A stretch of DNA of 64,000 bases from Flavobacterium sp. Root186 (GTDB lineage Bacteria > Bacteroidota > Bacteroidia > Flavobacteriales > Flavobacteriaceae), in NCBI RefSeq assembly GCF_001428525.1, contig NZ_LMHW01000010.1:310341-374340 (forward strand). Reading direction: 5' to 3'. How positions within the stretch are numbered: the stretch's first letter is position 1; every line of letters begins with the position of its first letter. This document shows positions 1 to 7,943 of this stretch, one piece after another. Made by a program: the position numbers and the translations under genes. Below the pieces are notes generated by a model, which made no database searches, had not been told where the DNA came from, and was given only the letters and a program-made list of their open reading frames with translations.

Positions 1-458
1 ACATTGCAAGTATAGTGCTTAAAAACAGTACATTCGACAGTTGTTCTTCATCTCGTGATTTTATTAGAGCAGATGTGGCGGCTAACTTATCCGGAACAGG
101 TTTAGTAACCAATAGTTTAATTGATAAATGTACCTTGTATAATGTTTCAAATATGGCAGCTCCAAAAAGAATCTTATATGTTAGGTTTTTAGATAATGCT
201 TCAACGGTAAAAAACACTTTGATAGCGGGAACAACTGCGATTTATACCAATCAAGCCAATACTGAGCAGCCAGTATTTACTAAAAACTATTATTTTAATG
301 CCCCAAGTTTTATGGATGCAACGATTAATTTAAATAAAATCGACGCATCAGGAACTAGTGCAGATCCACAATTTGTAAACCCAGCCGGAAGCGATTTTAC
401 AGTTAAAAATCAAACCCTGATTGATAACCAAATTGGAGATCCACGCTGGCTGGATTAA
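1..458 (+). CDS. C-terminal part of a secreted beta-helix protein (DUF4957/DUF5123-like), 5' end outside window
   Basis: The reading frame is open from the first bases of the window (codons begin at position 3), so the GTG at 15 is not the true start and the N-terminus is missing. About 152 residues remain. They show short alternating beta-strand repeats with Asn/Thr/Ser-rich turns. The tail ends in GDPRW, a C-terminal signature I associate with DUF4957/DUF5123 proteins, parallel beta-helix proteins often encoded in polysaccharide loci with pectate-lyase-like folds. Binding or lyase activity cannot be judged because the catalytic part lies upstream. A strong hairpin terminator follows at 488-515. 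Family assignment is moderately sure; function is inference. Confidence 0.6.
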   Translation, partial: IASIVLKNSTFDSCSSSRDFIRADVAANLSGTGLVTNSLIDKCTLYNVSNMAAPKRILYVRFLDNASTVKNTLIAGTTAIYTNQANTEQPVFTKNYYFNAPSFMDATINLNKIDASGTSADPQFVNPAGSDFTVKNQTLIDNQIGDPRWLD

Positions 459-487
459 ATGATTTCATTTTTTTTCATATTTAGTTT

Positions 488-515
488 AAAGGGATGCAGT
501 TTTTTGCATCCCTTT
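488..515 (+). terminator. Rho-independent terminator after the beta-helix gene
   Basis: The arms AAAGGGATGCA (488-498) and TGCATCCCTTT (505-515) are perfect complements around a six-base T-rich loop and run into a T tract. The hairpin sits 30 bases after the stop of the gene ending at 458. It could also serve the convergent gene ending at 607, since the other strand also has a short T run. Confidence 0.8.
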
Positions 516-576
516 TTGTATAAAATAAATCCGTTCCAACCTGCGAAAATCCGCATGCCAATTACACACAAACCGA

Positions 577-607
577 GACTGAAAACTGAAAACTGCGACT
601 AAAAACT
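577..607. repeat. Short degenerate tandem repeat
   Basis: The unit CTGAAAA/CTGCGA recurs about four times between 577 and 607, at the convergent end of the pentapeptide-repeat gene. It looks like a low-complexity intergenic repeat. No function can be assigned. Confidence 0.4.
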
Positions 608-1179
608 CATTCAATCTCCAAGTCAAACTTTTCCAATAACCCCGCAAGAGCAATATGCGAAACCTTAGTCCCTTTAATTTTATTTTCAGAAGGATCAAAA
701 GCGTAATTTCGAGACGATCTAAAATCAGTTTTCTCCAGAATACATTCCACGAAAGTGGCATTCGATAAATCACAATTTTTAAAAACAGCCAAAGACAAAT
801 CAGTATTCGAGAAATCAACATCTTTAACTGAACAATCGATGAAATTCGTTTTCTTTAATTTCTTGTAAATGAAAGTGGAATAATCTAAAAGACAATCCTG
901 AAAATTCATGGAAAATAAAAAGCTGTTACTTGCGCTGAAATCCAAACCCATCAGTTTGCAGCCAATAAATTTTATGTTTTTTAATCCCGTGTTTTTGAGA
1001 ATCGCCAATGAAAGATTGCAGTTTTTAAAAGTAGAATCCAGAAAATCATTGTGGCTTAAATCGCTTTTAGAAAAGTTGCAATTGATGAATTCGCAGTTCA
1101 CAAATTCAGTATTCGATAAACTTTGATCAGCGTAATCTACCGTATCAAAAGTTCGGTTTTGGTATAATTTTGTTTCCAT
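607..1179 (-). CDS. Pentapeptide repeat protein
   Basis: 190 residues. From about residue 22 to 150 the protein is made of five-residue periods with Phe or Leu at the centre and small or polar residues around it (for example FVNCEFINCNF, LSKSDL-like and FKNCDLSNATF blocks). That is the right-handed quadrilateral helix of the pentapeptide repeat family. Length and layout resemble McbG/Qnr-type proteins that shield DNA gyrase, but nothing here proves a gyrase role. A shorter region without the repeat (about 150-190) follows. There is no signal peptide, so it is likely cytosolic. It stands alone, upstream of a 69-residue gene on the same strand. The family call is strong; the function is open. 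Confidence 0.85.
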   Translation of the reverse strand: METKLYQNRTFDTVDYADQSLSNTEFVNCEFINCNFSKSDLSHNDFLDSTFKNCNLSLAILKNTGLKNIKFIGCKLMGLDFSASNSFLFSMNFQDCLLDYSTFIYKKLKKTNFIDCSVKDVDFSNTDLSLAVFKNCDLSNATFVECILEKTDFRSSRNYAFDPSENKIKGTKVSHIALAGLLEKFDLEIE

Positions 1180-1224
1180 TAAAGGGTATGAAGAAATTGA
1201 AAAATTGAAGAAATAAACTTGATT

Positions 1225-1434
1225 TTATTCTAATTCGCTGCAATCAAAAATGCCATTGTTTTGAATTAAAGCAGGAATATCAAGTTCGCTGTCGATTCTT
1301 AAAATATTATCGCAATCCTCAAGATCAAAATTCCATAACGTATTTGGCAGTAATTCCTGAAGCAGGGCAGAAGCCGACTCAAGCTTGGATCGACTGTCAA
1401 CGGAAGTTTTAAAAACATAAATCATAATATGCAT
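1225..1434 (-). CDS. Small hypothetical protein, 69 aa
   Basis: A short acidic protein. It begins with a beta-strand-like stretch (IMIYVFKTSV), followed by a helix containing a serine/leucine-rich SALLQELLP segment and an aspartate-rich second half. Possible starts are the Met at 1434 or a second Met three codons in. The pattern resembles small ferredoxin-fold or metal-chaperone-like proteins (strand-helix-strand-strand), and I recall similar uncharacterised Flavobacterium proteins, but no family motif is present. It is transcribed with the same polarity as the pentapeptide gene, 45 bases upstream of it. Confidence 0.55.
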   Translation of the reverse strand: MHIMIYVFKTSVDSRSKLESASALLQELLPNTLWNFDLEDCDNILRIDSELDIPALIQNNGIFDCSELE

Positions 1435-1495
1435 TTTTTGAGATGCAAATTTCAGAAAAATGTATTGTTATTTATTAGGATGCAATAATCAATAA

Positions 1496-2416
1496 TTAGG
1501 ATTTATCAATCATTTTTCGATATTGAATAGGACTAATTCCTTCGTGCTTTTTAAAAAACCGACTAAAGTACGATTGGTCTTCAAGTCCTACTTGTATTGC
1601 GATTTCACTTACAGAAAGAGTGGTTTGAAACAACAGATATTTAGCTTCGAGCAATATGGTTTCGTCAATCCATTTTGCTGCCGATTTTCCGGTAACGGTT
1701 CGAACAGATTTATTCAAATGATTTGGTGTAACATTAAGCAGTGAAGCATAATAATGAACAAAATGATGGGTTTTAATATTTTGATGAATCAATTCTTTGA
1801 ACTTATTTGTAATAACTTCTGCGGCCGAAATATTTTTAGAACTCTTAACCGAATTTTTATTCATTTCATAAAACAAAGCAATTAAATACGACTGAACAAT
1901 ATTCAAATTTGCAGTTGTTGTTTCAGAATATTCTCTTTGAAGCCGTTCTAAAACAGCAGTAACATTTGCAACGTCTTCTGAAGCTAAAGTAATTTTTGGG
2001 TTTCCGGAAATTTTCATAAAATCAAATTCGTTCAGCATTTCACGGCTGCCATATTTCCCAATTAAAATATCGGGATGAAACTGGCAGATATAGCCTTTGT
2101 GTATACTATTTACATTGTCAAGGGAAAAAATCTGACCAGCGGGAACCATAATTATTTCGTTATCGGTAGTAATGTATTCCTGATAGCCTAATTTCATAAC
2201 ATGCTGACCCGAAGAAATAAAAATTAAAGTATGACAAGAATGTTTCGATGGCGGCACCGGATATTGCATCTGCATAATTTCCTCAATCTCCAAACAGAAA
2301 AAATGATCCGAATTTGATTTGAAAAGCAAATGAATAGGGTTGTCCTCTCCCAGAAACTTCTCCCGAAATCTTGAAGGATTATACGTTTTTATTTTCTCGG
2401 TTATCTTGGCGCCCAT
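1496..2416 (-). CDS. AraC-family transcriptional regulator
   Basis: 306 residues. The N-terminal part (about 40-160) is a cupin-like sensor. The C-terminal 90 residues form the double helix-turn-helix of AraC/XylS proteins. The first helix pair is around FVHYYASLLNVTPNHLNK, and the second is around LSVSEIAIQVGLEDQSYFSRFFKK followed by GISPIQYR. It directly follows the DUF6642-type gene on the same strand with a two-base gap, so the two are co-transcribed and may act together. Effector and targets are unknown. Confidence 0.9.
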   Translation of the reverse strand: MGAKITEKIKTYNPSRFREKFLGEDNPIHLLFKSNSDHFFCLEIEEIMQMQYPVPPSKHSCHTLIFISSGQHVMKLGYQEYITTDNEIIMVPAGQIFSLDNVNSIHKGYICQFHPDILIGKYGSREMLNEFDFMKISGNPKITLASEDVANVTAVLERLQREYSETTTANLNIVQSYLIALFYEMNKNSVKSSKNISAAEVITNKFKELIHQNIKTHHFVHYYASLLNVTPNHLNKSVRTVTGKSAAKWIDETILLEAKYLLFQTTLSVSEIAIQVGLEDQSYFSRFFKKHEGISPIQYRKMIDKS

Positions 2417-2418
2417 AC

Positions 2419-2982
2419 TTAATAATACAATCTAAAATCAAGTAATTTGCAAAGCGCATAATGTTTTTGGTACAAATCTTCCACCACTTCCGTAAGATCG
2501 TCGTTTTCCTGATACAAACTAAAAAACGCTTTGTCGATTGTACTGCAGCTGGCGATTTTATTATAAGTTGATCCGTAACCCGAAATGGCACGCGCGCCGG
2601 TAATATCCAGAAAATATTGTGCTTCTTCGTCGTTGAGGTCCAGTCTTTTTTTATTGGCAAAATGAATAATCTTTCCTTTCATTTTTCCTTCAAAAAGTTC
2701 GGCTATTTCTTCGAGGCTGTAATAATAATCATGAAGGCAGATGTTGTTTTCCTGACCCGGCATGACAAGATAAATGATTTCATAATCCTTAAAATTATGA
2801 TCGTCATAAAGCAGCGTATTCAAACTTTCCTCTAAACCTTCAATTGTATCGCAGGCTTTGTAAATACTTGCAATTCCCTGGTCAATAGCAATTTCTTCCA
2901 GATTTTTAACCACATCAGTAGTCGTAACGGTATCTACGTCCTGTACGCCTTCAAGGCAGAAAATAAATTTTTCATTATCCAT
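2419..2982 (-). CDS. DUF6642-family protein (caspase/CHAT-like fold suspected)
   Basis: 187 residues, no signal peptide. The N-terminus (KFIFCLEGVQDV) and the middle segment ARAISGYGSTYNKIASCSTIDKAFFSL match what I recall of the DUF6642 family, in which a GYG.S...W/I..S..D motif precedes a helix. The order of strands with the conserved GYG block is reminiscent of caspase-like folds, but no catalytic His-Cys pair can be assigned, so activity should not be assumed. It is the first gene of a two-gene unit with the AraC regulator (gap two bases). Its first 28 coding bases (2918-2945) recur at 3752-3779 downstream of the nucleosidase gene. Confidence 0.6.
   Translation of the reverse strand: MDNEKFIFCLEGVQDVDTVTTTDVVKNLEEIAIDQGIASIYKACDTIEGLEESLNTLLYDDHNFKDYEIIYLVMPGQENNICLHDYYYSLEEIAELFEGKMKGKIIHFANKKRLDLNDEEAQYFLDITGARAISGYGSTYNKIASCSTIDKAFFSLYQENDDLTEVVEDLYQKHYALCKLLDFRLYY
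2918..2945 (+). repeat. 28-base direct repeat, copy 1
   Basis: It matches 3752-3779 at 25 of 28 positions, including 17 identical bases in a row (GGTATCTACGTCCTGTA). This copy lies within the 5' coding part of the DUF6642-type gene. Confidence 0.75.
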
Positions 2983-3090
2983 ACAAATGTCTTTTCGGTT
3001 CTAAGGAAAACTGCTTTTGACAAATATATTTTTTTATATGGAAAAACTGTTATTTGATTGGGATTTTAACGTGTTTTTTAGAATTAGAAG

Positions 3091-3126
3091 AAATACGTTA
3101 AATGAAAAACTTTTTTAAACGTATTT
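3091..3126. promoter_or_regulatory. Inverted repeat in divergent spacer
   Basis: AAATACGTT (3091-3099) and AACGTATTT (3118-3126) are perfect complements separated by 18 bases, just before the nucleosidase start at 3153. The spacing would suit a dimeric regulator or an RNA hairpin. No regulator can be named. Confidence 0.35.
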
Positions 3127-3152
3127 TTGCTGACTGAAAATCCAAATTAAAT

Positions 3153-3755
3153 ATGATCCAAATTAATCAAAACCAATCTTTTTCCATCGACGATATATTA
3201 TTCTCTTTTGCTCTTGAATCTGAAGCAGCAGAAGTTTTTAAAAACTATAATACATTGATTACGGGGATTGGAAAAGTTAATGCAGCGTATGAATTGTCTA
3301 AAGCTATTCAAAATAAAAAGCCTTCATTAATAGTTAATTTAGGATCTGCCGGAAGCAGTTTTTTTCAAAAAGGAGACGTTATTTGCTGTACTAAATTTGT
3401 ACAAAGAGATATGGATGTTCAGGGATTAGGTTACGCGCAATATGAAACGCCATTATCAGGACTGCCTCCTGTTCTGGAATATGGTTTGAAAATGGATAAC
3501 CTGAAAGAAGGAATCTGTGGAACAGGCGATAATTTTGAAATGGGACATTGTTCTGATGCCTACAATGTTGTAGATATGGAAGGCTATGTTTTAGCCATGA
3601 TTGCCATGAAAGAGAATATTCCGTTTTTATGTCTCAAATACATTTCTGATGGTGCCGATGATAATGCTGCCGAAGACTGGTTTGTTCAGGTGCATAAAGC
3701 GGCCGTAGCTTATGGTAAGATTTTAGGATTGAGTAATGAAGAGGCTTTAGTGTAG
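3153..3755 (+). CDS. Nucleoside phosphorylase-superfamily nucleosidase (MTA/SAH nucleosidase-like)
   Basis: 200 residues. The layout follows the purine nucleoside phosphorylase/MTAN fold. There is a GIGKVNAAY block (about 43-51), VNLGSAGS (about 66-73), VDMEG (the ribose-binding loop, usually VEMEG) and KYISDGAD, whose Asp is the expected proton donor to the base. The likely reaction is hydrolysis of 5'-methylthioadenosine or S-adenosylhomocysteine, or another purine nucleoside, in the cytosol. At 200 residues it is shorter than typical MTAN (about 230) because the N-terminal strands are reduced. It is monocistronic. Its stop codon lies inside a 28-base copy of sequence from the start of the DUF6642 gene. 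Family sure, substrate not. Confidence 0.8.
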   Translation: MIQINQNQSFSIDDILFSFALESEAAEVFKNYNTLITGIGKVNAAYELSKAIQNKKPSLIVNLGSAGSSFFQKGDVICCTKFVQRDMDVQGLGYAQYETPLSGLPPVLEYGLKMDNLKEGICGTGDNFEMGHCSDAYNVVDMEGYVLAMIAMKENIPFLCLKYISDGADDNAAEDWFVQVHKAAVAYGKILGLSNEEALV

Positions 3756-3779
3756 TTATAATGGTATCTACGTCCTGTA
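3752..3779 (+). repeat. 28-base direct repeat, copy 2
   Basis: Second copy of 2918-2945, overlapping the stop codon of the nucleosidase gene. Nearby, 3787-3814 also resembles 3056-3086 (shared TTTTAACGTG and TTTTTAGA blocks). The right-hand region therefore looks like a copy of 2918-3086 with about 100 bases lost. Confidence 0.75.
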
Positions 3780-3807
3780 GTCTTTAATTTGGTTTTTAAC
3801 GTGGTTT

Positions 3808-5220
3808 TTAGATTACAATATTTTCAGTTAAATCAATCTTGTTTAAAAAATAACCCAGCGATATACTATCAATGGTTCTATTGGATTTTATTCTCTCAAA
3901 GTTATCTAGTAAAATATAGTTTTTATTTGGGTTTATAACAGAACTAATGATCAACTTATTTCCATCTGCTTCATCTTTTTCGTATAATTTTCTACGATCA
4001 TATCTCGAATAAATAAAGTTATTATAGAAGAGAACAAAATACGATTCTATCAACATTAAATTATCTTCCGTATCACTAGATATCTTATTTTTAAATATTA
4101 TAAAAAAATTATCTTGCAACTGTTCTATTGTTAGTTTTTTTGATTTAATCTCATCATAGAAAGTATCATCAGTTATTTTGATATATATGAGAATTAAAAA
4201 GACGCTCGGAATAACGGAACTATTACTTGCAAAACTTCTTAAAGCAAGACGAGCTAAAGAAAAAATTTTCTCTTGTGTTCTTAATGAAATTTGCGAATTA
4301 TTAAATAACAGTTCAGAAGTTTTTAAAAAATAATCACCATCATAACTTAAATCTCGATGTTTAAGTCTCTCGTTTGAATTAAAAAATTTTTCAAAATCAA
4401 AATACTCATATAAGTATTTGTAATATTTTTCTTTATCAGGTTCTGGAATTGAATACTCTAAGTCAATAAATCTTCTTAAATATTCATCAGAATCAATTCT
4501 GTCGTTTCCGTAAACTCCTCTTACAGCGTTTCCTAATTGTGTTTTATCGATCGATAATATAAATACAATGTTTGGAATAGAAAAGAAGTGCTTAATTTGT
4601 TCTAAAATAGATACAGAGTAATTTGGACGACATCTATCCAATTCATCAATTATAAATATTACAGGCTTACCTTCGTTTGTATTTGCAATAAATTCTGAAA
4701 GACTTTTTTTAAATTCATTAATTCCTATTTTCTTTTTTGCATAATCATTTACATCATTTTCAAAAATATCGCTTATACCTTTTGAAATATTTACAATTGT
4801 TTCCTTAATTTCCTTAGTATTTCCAATATATTTATCTGCAATTGCTTCTACTATTGTTGGCAATATATGTTTTGACAATAATGCCGCATTTTTTAAGGCA
4901 GTTTGGAATTTAGGTTCTGTTTCTTTTGTTGTCAAGGTTTTTAACTCTCCCATCAATGCCGTTAATGGATTGTTTTCAAAGTCATTTTCCCATGCATTAA
5001 AATATACGGTTTGATATGAATTGTTTTTCAAATCTTGTTCCCACATTTTTACAAATGTCGTTTTTCCTGCTCCCCATTTATTATTTATAGCCAATACAAA
5101 TCCATCAGAATAATTTTTAACTAACGTTGTTAAAATTGTTCCGTATTTTTCCCGGTCTAATTTGCAATTTTCAAAAGGATTTTCTTCTTGAATCTCAATT
5201 TCTTTATGTTTTAAACTCAT
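3808..5220 (-). CDS. KAP-family P-loop NTPase
   Basis: 470 residues. It carries the KAP signature set: a Walker A NKWGAGKTT near 47-55, the FNAWEND strand at 74-80, Walker B VIFIIDELDRCRP at 187-199, and a DEYLRRFID block at 245-253. Hydrophobic stretches around 325-350 could be buried helices rather than true membrane spans. KAP NTPases are membrane-associated STAND-related ATPases found in animals and, patchily, in bacteria, where some are tied to phage defence or plasmid functions. The gene upstream on the same strand (5312-5767) encodes a one-span membrane protein 91 bases away and is the likely partner. The pair is visibly more AT-rich than its neighbours and stands between unrelated genes, which suggests horizontal gain. 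No effector domain is visible in either protein. Confidence 0.85.
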   Translation of the reverse strand: MSLKHKEIEIQEENPFENCKLDREKYGTILTTLVKNYSDGFVLAINNKWGAGKTTFVKMWEQDLKNNSYQTVYFNAWENDFENNPLTALMGELKTLTTKETEPKFQTALKNAALLSKHILPTIVEAIADKYIGNTKEIKETIVNISKGISDIFENDVNDYAKKKIGINEFKKSLSEFIANTNEGKPVIFIIDELDRCRPNYSVSILEQIKHFFSIPNIVFILSIDKTQLGNAVRGVYGNDRIDSDEYLRRFIDLEYSIPEPDKEKYYKYLYEYFDFEKFFNSNERLKHRDLSYDGDYFLKTSELLFNNSQISLRTQEKIFSLARLALRSFASNSSVIPSVFLILIYIKITDDTFYDEIKSKKLTIEQLQDNFFIIFKNKISSDTEDNLMLIESYFVLFYNNFIYSRYDRRKLYEKDEADGNKLIISSVINPNKNYILLDNFERIKSNRTIDSISLGYFLNKIDLTENIVI

Positions 5221-5311
5221 GTTTATTTTGTAGATTAAATGCTTGACTTATAAAATTTGATCAATTCAGAAAAATATAAAATAATTGGGTTAGACCGACA
5301 GAATGTTAATG

Positions 5312-5767
5312 TTATTTTTCTATGAGATCATTAACCCATAAATCACCGGGAAATGCTTTTTTCCAATTGAGAATAATTTCTTTATTTTTATTATGATCTG
5401 CCGTTAGAAGCTTTAATAAATCTTTTTTAGAGTTAACTTCATAAGAATCGAATGGATAAGGCTTAAATGATTTAGAGAAATCTTTAGGTAACTTATCTGG
5501 AAATATTTGCTTCAGTATTGTAATTTTATCTTTAGCTTCATAATCATCTTTAGAATTAAATATAATTTCAGCAGCTTTAATTTGAAACATATTTTTTTCA
5601 TTTTGTTGTTGGGTATAAATACTAAAAAAGATGGTAAATATTATTGCTAATAGAGGAATTATTGTTGCTGAGATATACCATTTCATTTTTGATTTTTCAA
5701 TGGCTAGTTTCTCATTTTCAATTAAAATTTTTGTTAATTCGAGGTTGTTGGGATCAATTTCTATCAT
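5312..5767 (-). CDS. Small membrane protein upstream of the KAP NTPase
   Basis: 151 residues. An N-terminal Lys/Glu-rich amphipathic helix (1-28) leads into one membrane span (about 30-50, ISATIIPLLAIIFTIFF) and then a charged C-terminal domain of about 100 residues. No catalytic motif is seen. A KDKITILKQIFPDKLPKDF-like stretch and a KKAFPGDLWV end suggest a small helical domain. It is on the same strand as the KAP NTPase, so a two-gene unit is likely, with this protein anchoring or sensing for it. I do not recognise the family. Confidence 0.6.
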   Translation of the reverse strand: MIEIDPNNLELTKILIENEKLAIEKSKMKWYISATIIPLLAIIFTIFFSIYTQQQNEKNMFQIKAAEIIFNSKDDYEAKDKITILKQIFPDKLPKDFSKSFKPYPFDSYEVNSKKDLLKLLTADHNKNKEIILNWKKAFPGDLWVNDLIEK

Positions 5768-6090
5768 TTTTTTTGGTTTTATTATTTATGGAAAACTTAG
5801 ACATCAAATATTTGTAATATTTCAACTCAATATATAATTAAAGACATGACTTTTAAAAAGAGTTCTAGAACTTTCAGTATATTACAAACATCACAATTAT
5901 TATAAAATAAAGGCTAAGTATAAATACCTGATTTCATAATTTTGATGCAATTAAGAAGCTAATCTAAATAAGAAAATTTAAAGTGTACATATAAATAGAA
6001 TCTCGTGTTGTGTAGTAACAGCAGAAAAAAAACGATATAAAGTGCATTTTTTACAGAAAATTGAATAACAAATTTACTAAAACGGGTTTA
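5768..6090. other. AT-rich spacer
   Basis: 323 bases upstream of the KAP pair and downstream of the 80-residue gene. I see no gene. It holds a half-degenerate copy (5917-5930, TATAAATACCTG) of the palindrome found complete at 6482-6497, followed by an ATAATTTTGATGCAATT stretch resembling 6573-6590. Confidence 0.4.
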
Positions 6091-6333
6091 CTAAGCCGCC
6101 TTTTTCACACATACCTTTTGCTCTAAAAGCTTAATTTGATCCTCTGAACAAAGAATTTGTTCCCTAAGATCATTTCTATAGACTTCAATCAAATAATGAA
6201 AAGTCATTTCTTTCATTGCAGATTTTTTGATAAGTCCTTTTTTAAAATCTATTTTTCGTTCTAATACGATAGCCCTGTAAGATCTCCCACTTAAAGTTGT
6301 GTAGGATACATCTTGTCCTTTTTCAAAATTCAT
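6091..6333 (-). CDS. Small basic hypothetical protein, 80 aa
   Basis: 80 residues, Lys-rich, no signal peptide or span. The first half (GQDVSYTTLSGRSYRAIVLERKID) looks like a small beta-barrel, with the strand-turn pattern of KOW/SH3-like domains. The second half (MKEMTFHYLIEVYRNDLREQILCSEDQIKLLEQ) continues as strands and a short helix. A nucleic-acid or protein-binding role is possible but not shown. It stands alone between two spacers that both carry a CAGGTATTTATA palindrome copy. Confidence 0.55.
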   Translation of the reverse strand: MNFEKGQDVSYTTLSGRSYRAIVLERKIDFKKGLIKKSAMKEMTFHYLIEVYRNDLREQILCSEDQIKLLEQKVCVKKAA

Positions 6334-6678
6334 TGCTTTAGCTTTTTTGATTCTTTAATATTTTTTCGCTAATACAGTAGTCTCAATTTACGAAAAAAAA
6401 GAGTTGAAAAATAATTCTAAGGGGGCTAAAAAAACTTTCTTAACTGTTAGTGCAATGTATAAATATTCAAAAATTTTCGACCAGGTATTTATACCTGTTT
6501 TTAAACTTTAACTATTTTATTCTGAGCGATATAATTATTAGGAAAAGCTTTGTTATTACTGGTTTTGGCTTAAAATTTTGATACAATTTAGAACACTAAT
6601 TCCCGACCCTTCTCCATACCAAATTCCTAATTTTGAAATGATAAAATTTCATTCCAAAAACAAATAAAAAAGGTCAAA
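6334..6678. other. AT-rich spacer with a palindrome
   Basis: 345 bases between divergent genes. No gene is seen. It contains the perfect palindrome at 6482-6497 and presumably the promoters of the 80-residue gene and of the radical SAM operon. Confidence 0.4.
6482..6497. promoter_or_regulatory. Perfect 16-base palindrome
   Basis: CAGGTATTTATACCTG has arms CAGGTAT and ATACCTG around TT. The same arms recur degenerately at 5917-5930, and CAGGTA...TACCTG recurs at 60685-60701. It is probably a protein-binding dyad. No regulator is known for it. Confidence 0.5.
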
Positions 6679-7938
6679 ATGGTACACGAAAGAGTGATGG
6701 AGAAACTGGCAATTTTAGCCGATGCAGCAAAATATGATGTTTCGTGTTCGTCCAGCGGAAGTAAGCGAGAAAATAAATCTAAAGGACTTGGCGATGCGAT
6801 GGGAAAGGGAATTTGCCATGCCTATACCGAAGACGGACGTTGCGTTTCCTTACTTAAAATTTTGCTGACCAATCATTGTATTTTCGACTGTGCGTATTGC
6901 GTGAGCAGAAAAAGCAATGATGTAAAACGCGCCGCTTTCACAGTTCAGGAAGTGGTGGATTTGACGATTGGTTTTTACCGAAGAAATTATATCGAAGGTT
7001 TATTTTTGAGTTCGGGTATTTTTGATAATCCCGATTATACAATGGAACGTTTGGTGAGAATCGTAAAGAAACTTCGGTTAGAAGAAAACTTTAATGGATA
7101 TATTCATTTAAAAGCGATTCCGGGTGCGAGCGACGAATTACTAAAAGAGGCAGGACTTTATGCTGATCGTTTAAGCGTAAATGTCGAAATGCCAACAGAG
7201 CAAAGTCTTAAATTACTAGCTCCCGATAAAAATCATATTGATGTGATTAAACCAATGGAATATCTCAAAAATGAAATTGTTGGTCATAAAGAAGAAAAAA
7301 AACTAAACTATAAAGCGCCGCTTTTTGCTCCGGCGGGTCAAAGTACGCAAATGGTTATTGGCGCAACCAAAGAAAATGACATGGAAATTCTAGGAATGGC
7401 CAATTATTTCTACGAACAAATGAACATGAAACGTGTTTATTATTCGGGATATGTGCCCATAAGTTACGACAATCGGCTTCCGGCGATTGGAACTCCGGTT
7501 CCTATGATTCGGGAAAACCGTTTGTATCAGGCCGATTGGCTACTTCGCTTTTACGGATTTAATGTAAATGAAATTGTAGGATTCGATCAGCCAAATCTGG
7601 ATTTGGATATTGATCCAAAACTCGGCTGGGCTTTGCGAAATCTGAATCAATTTCCGGTTGATATCAATACTGCCGATTTAGAATTAATTCTTCGAATTCC
7701 CGGAATCGGAGTTAGAAGTGCTTATAAGATTGTCGCCGCCAGAAAATTTAAAAGATTGCAGCCCGAAGATTTACAGAAATTAGGAATCGCTTACAGCAGA
7801 TCAAAATACTTTTTGGCTTTTGCTTCGCCTTTTCAATTGCAGCGGGATTTGACTTCCATCCAAATAAAAGATCATATTTTAAATACGCAGAAAAGCAAAT
7901 ACAAAAACGATTTTTCGAATCAGCTTTCTTTATTTTAA
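6679..7938 (+). CDS. Putative DNA modification/repair radical SAM protein (TIGR03916-like)
   Basis: 419 residues. The radical SAM iron-sulfur motif C-x3-C-x2-C is at C67, C71 and C74 (CIFDCAYC). The C-terminal third (about 325-365) is a helix-hairpin-helix DNA-binding motif, seen in NQFPVDINTAD... with LRIPGIGVRSAYKI. This combination defines the family annotated as putative DNA modification/repair radical SAM protein. It is followed five bases later by its constant partner gene, a DUF4130/TIGR03915 protein, so the two form an operon and probably a complex. In other bacteria the partner domain is fused to an uracil-DNA-glycosylase-like domain, which supports a role in DNA base repair or processing. 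The reaction has not, to my knowledge, been established. Confidence 0.9.
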   Translation: MVHERVMEKLAILADAAKYDVSCSSSGSKRENKSKGLGDAMGKGICHAYTEDGRCVSLLKILLTNHCIFDCAYCVSRKSNDVKRAAFTVQEVVDLTIGFYRRNYIEGLFLSSGIFDNPDYTMERLVRIVKKLRLEENFNGYIHLKAIPGASDELLKEAGLYADRLSVNVEMPTEQSLKLLAPDKNHIDVIKPMEYLKNEIVGHKEEKKLNYKAPLFAPAGQSTQMVIGATKENDMEILGMANYFYEQMNMKRVYYSGYVPISYDNRLPAIGTPVPMIRENRLYQADWLLRFYGFNVNEIVGFDQPNLDLDIDPKLGWALRNLNQFPVDINTADLELILRIPGIGVRSAYKIVAARKFKRLQPEDLQKLGIAYSRSKYFLAFASPFQLQRDLTSIQIKDHILNTQKSKYKNDFSNQLSLF

Positions 7939-7943
7939 ACCCA

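Noticed and set aside
486..821. Reading frame of 111 codons on the minus strand overlapping the pentapeptide gene
   Set aside because: It lies within the pentapeptide repeat gene in another frame, and its Leu/Arg/Ile-rich sequence has no domain pattern.
3808..5767. KAP pair called as a defined, named defence system
   Set aside because: No effector or known partner gene is present, so naming a system would go beyond the sequence.
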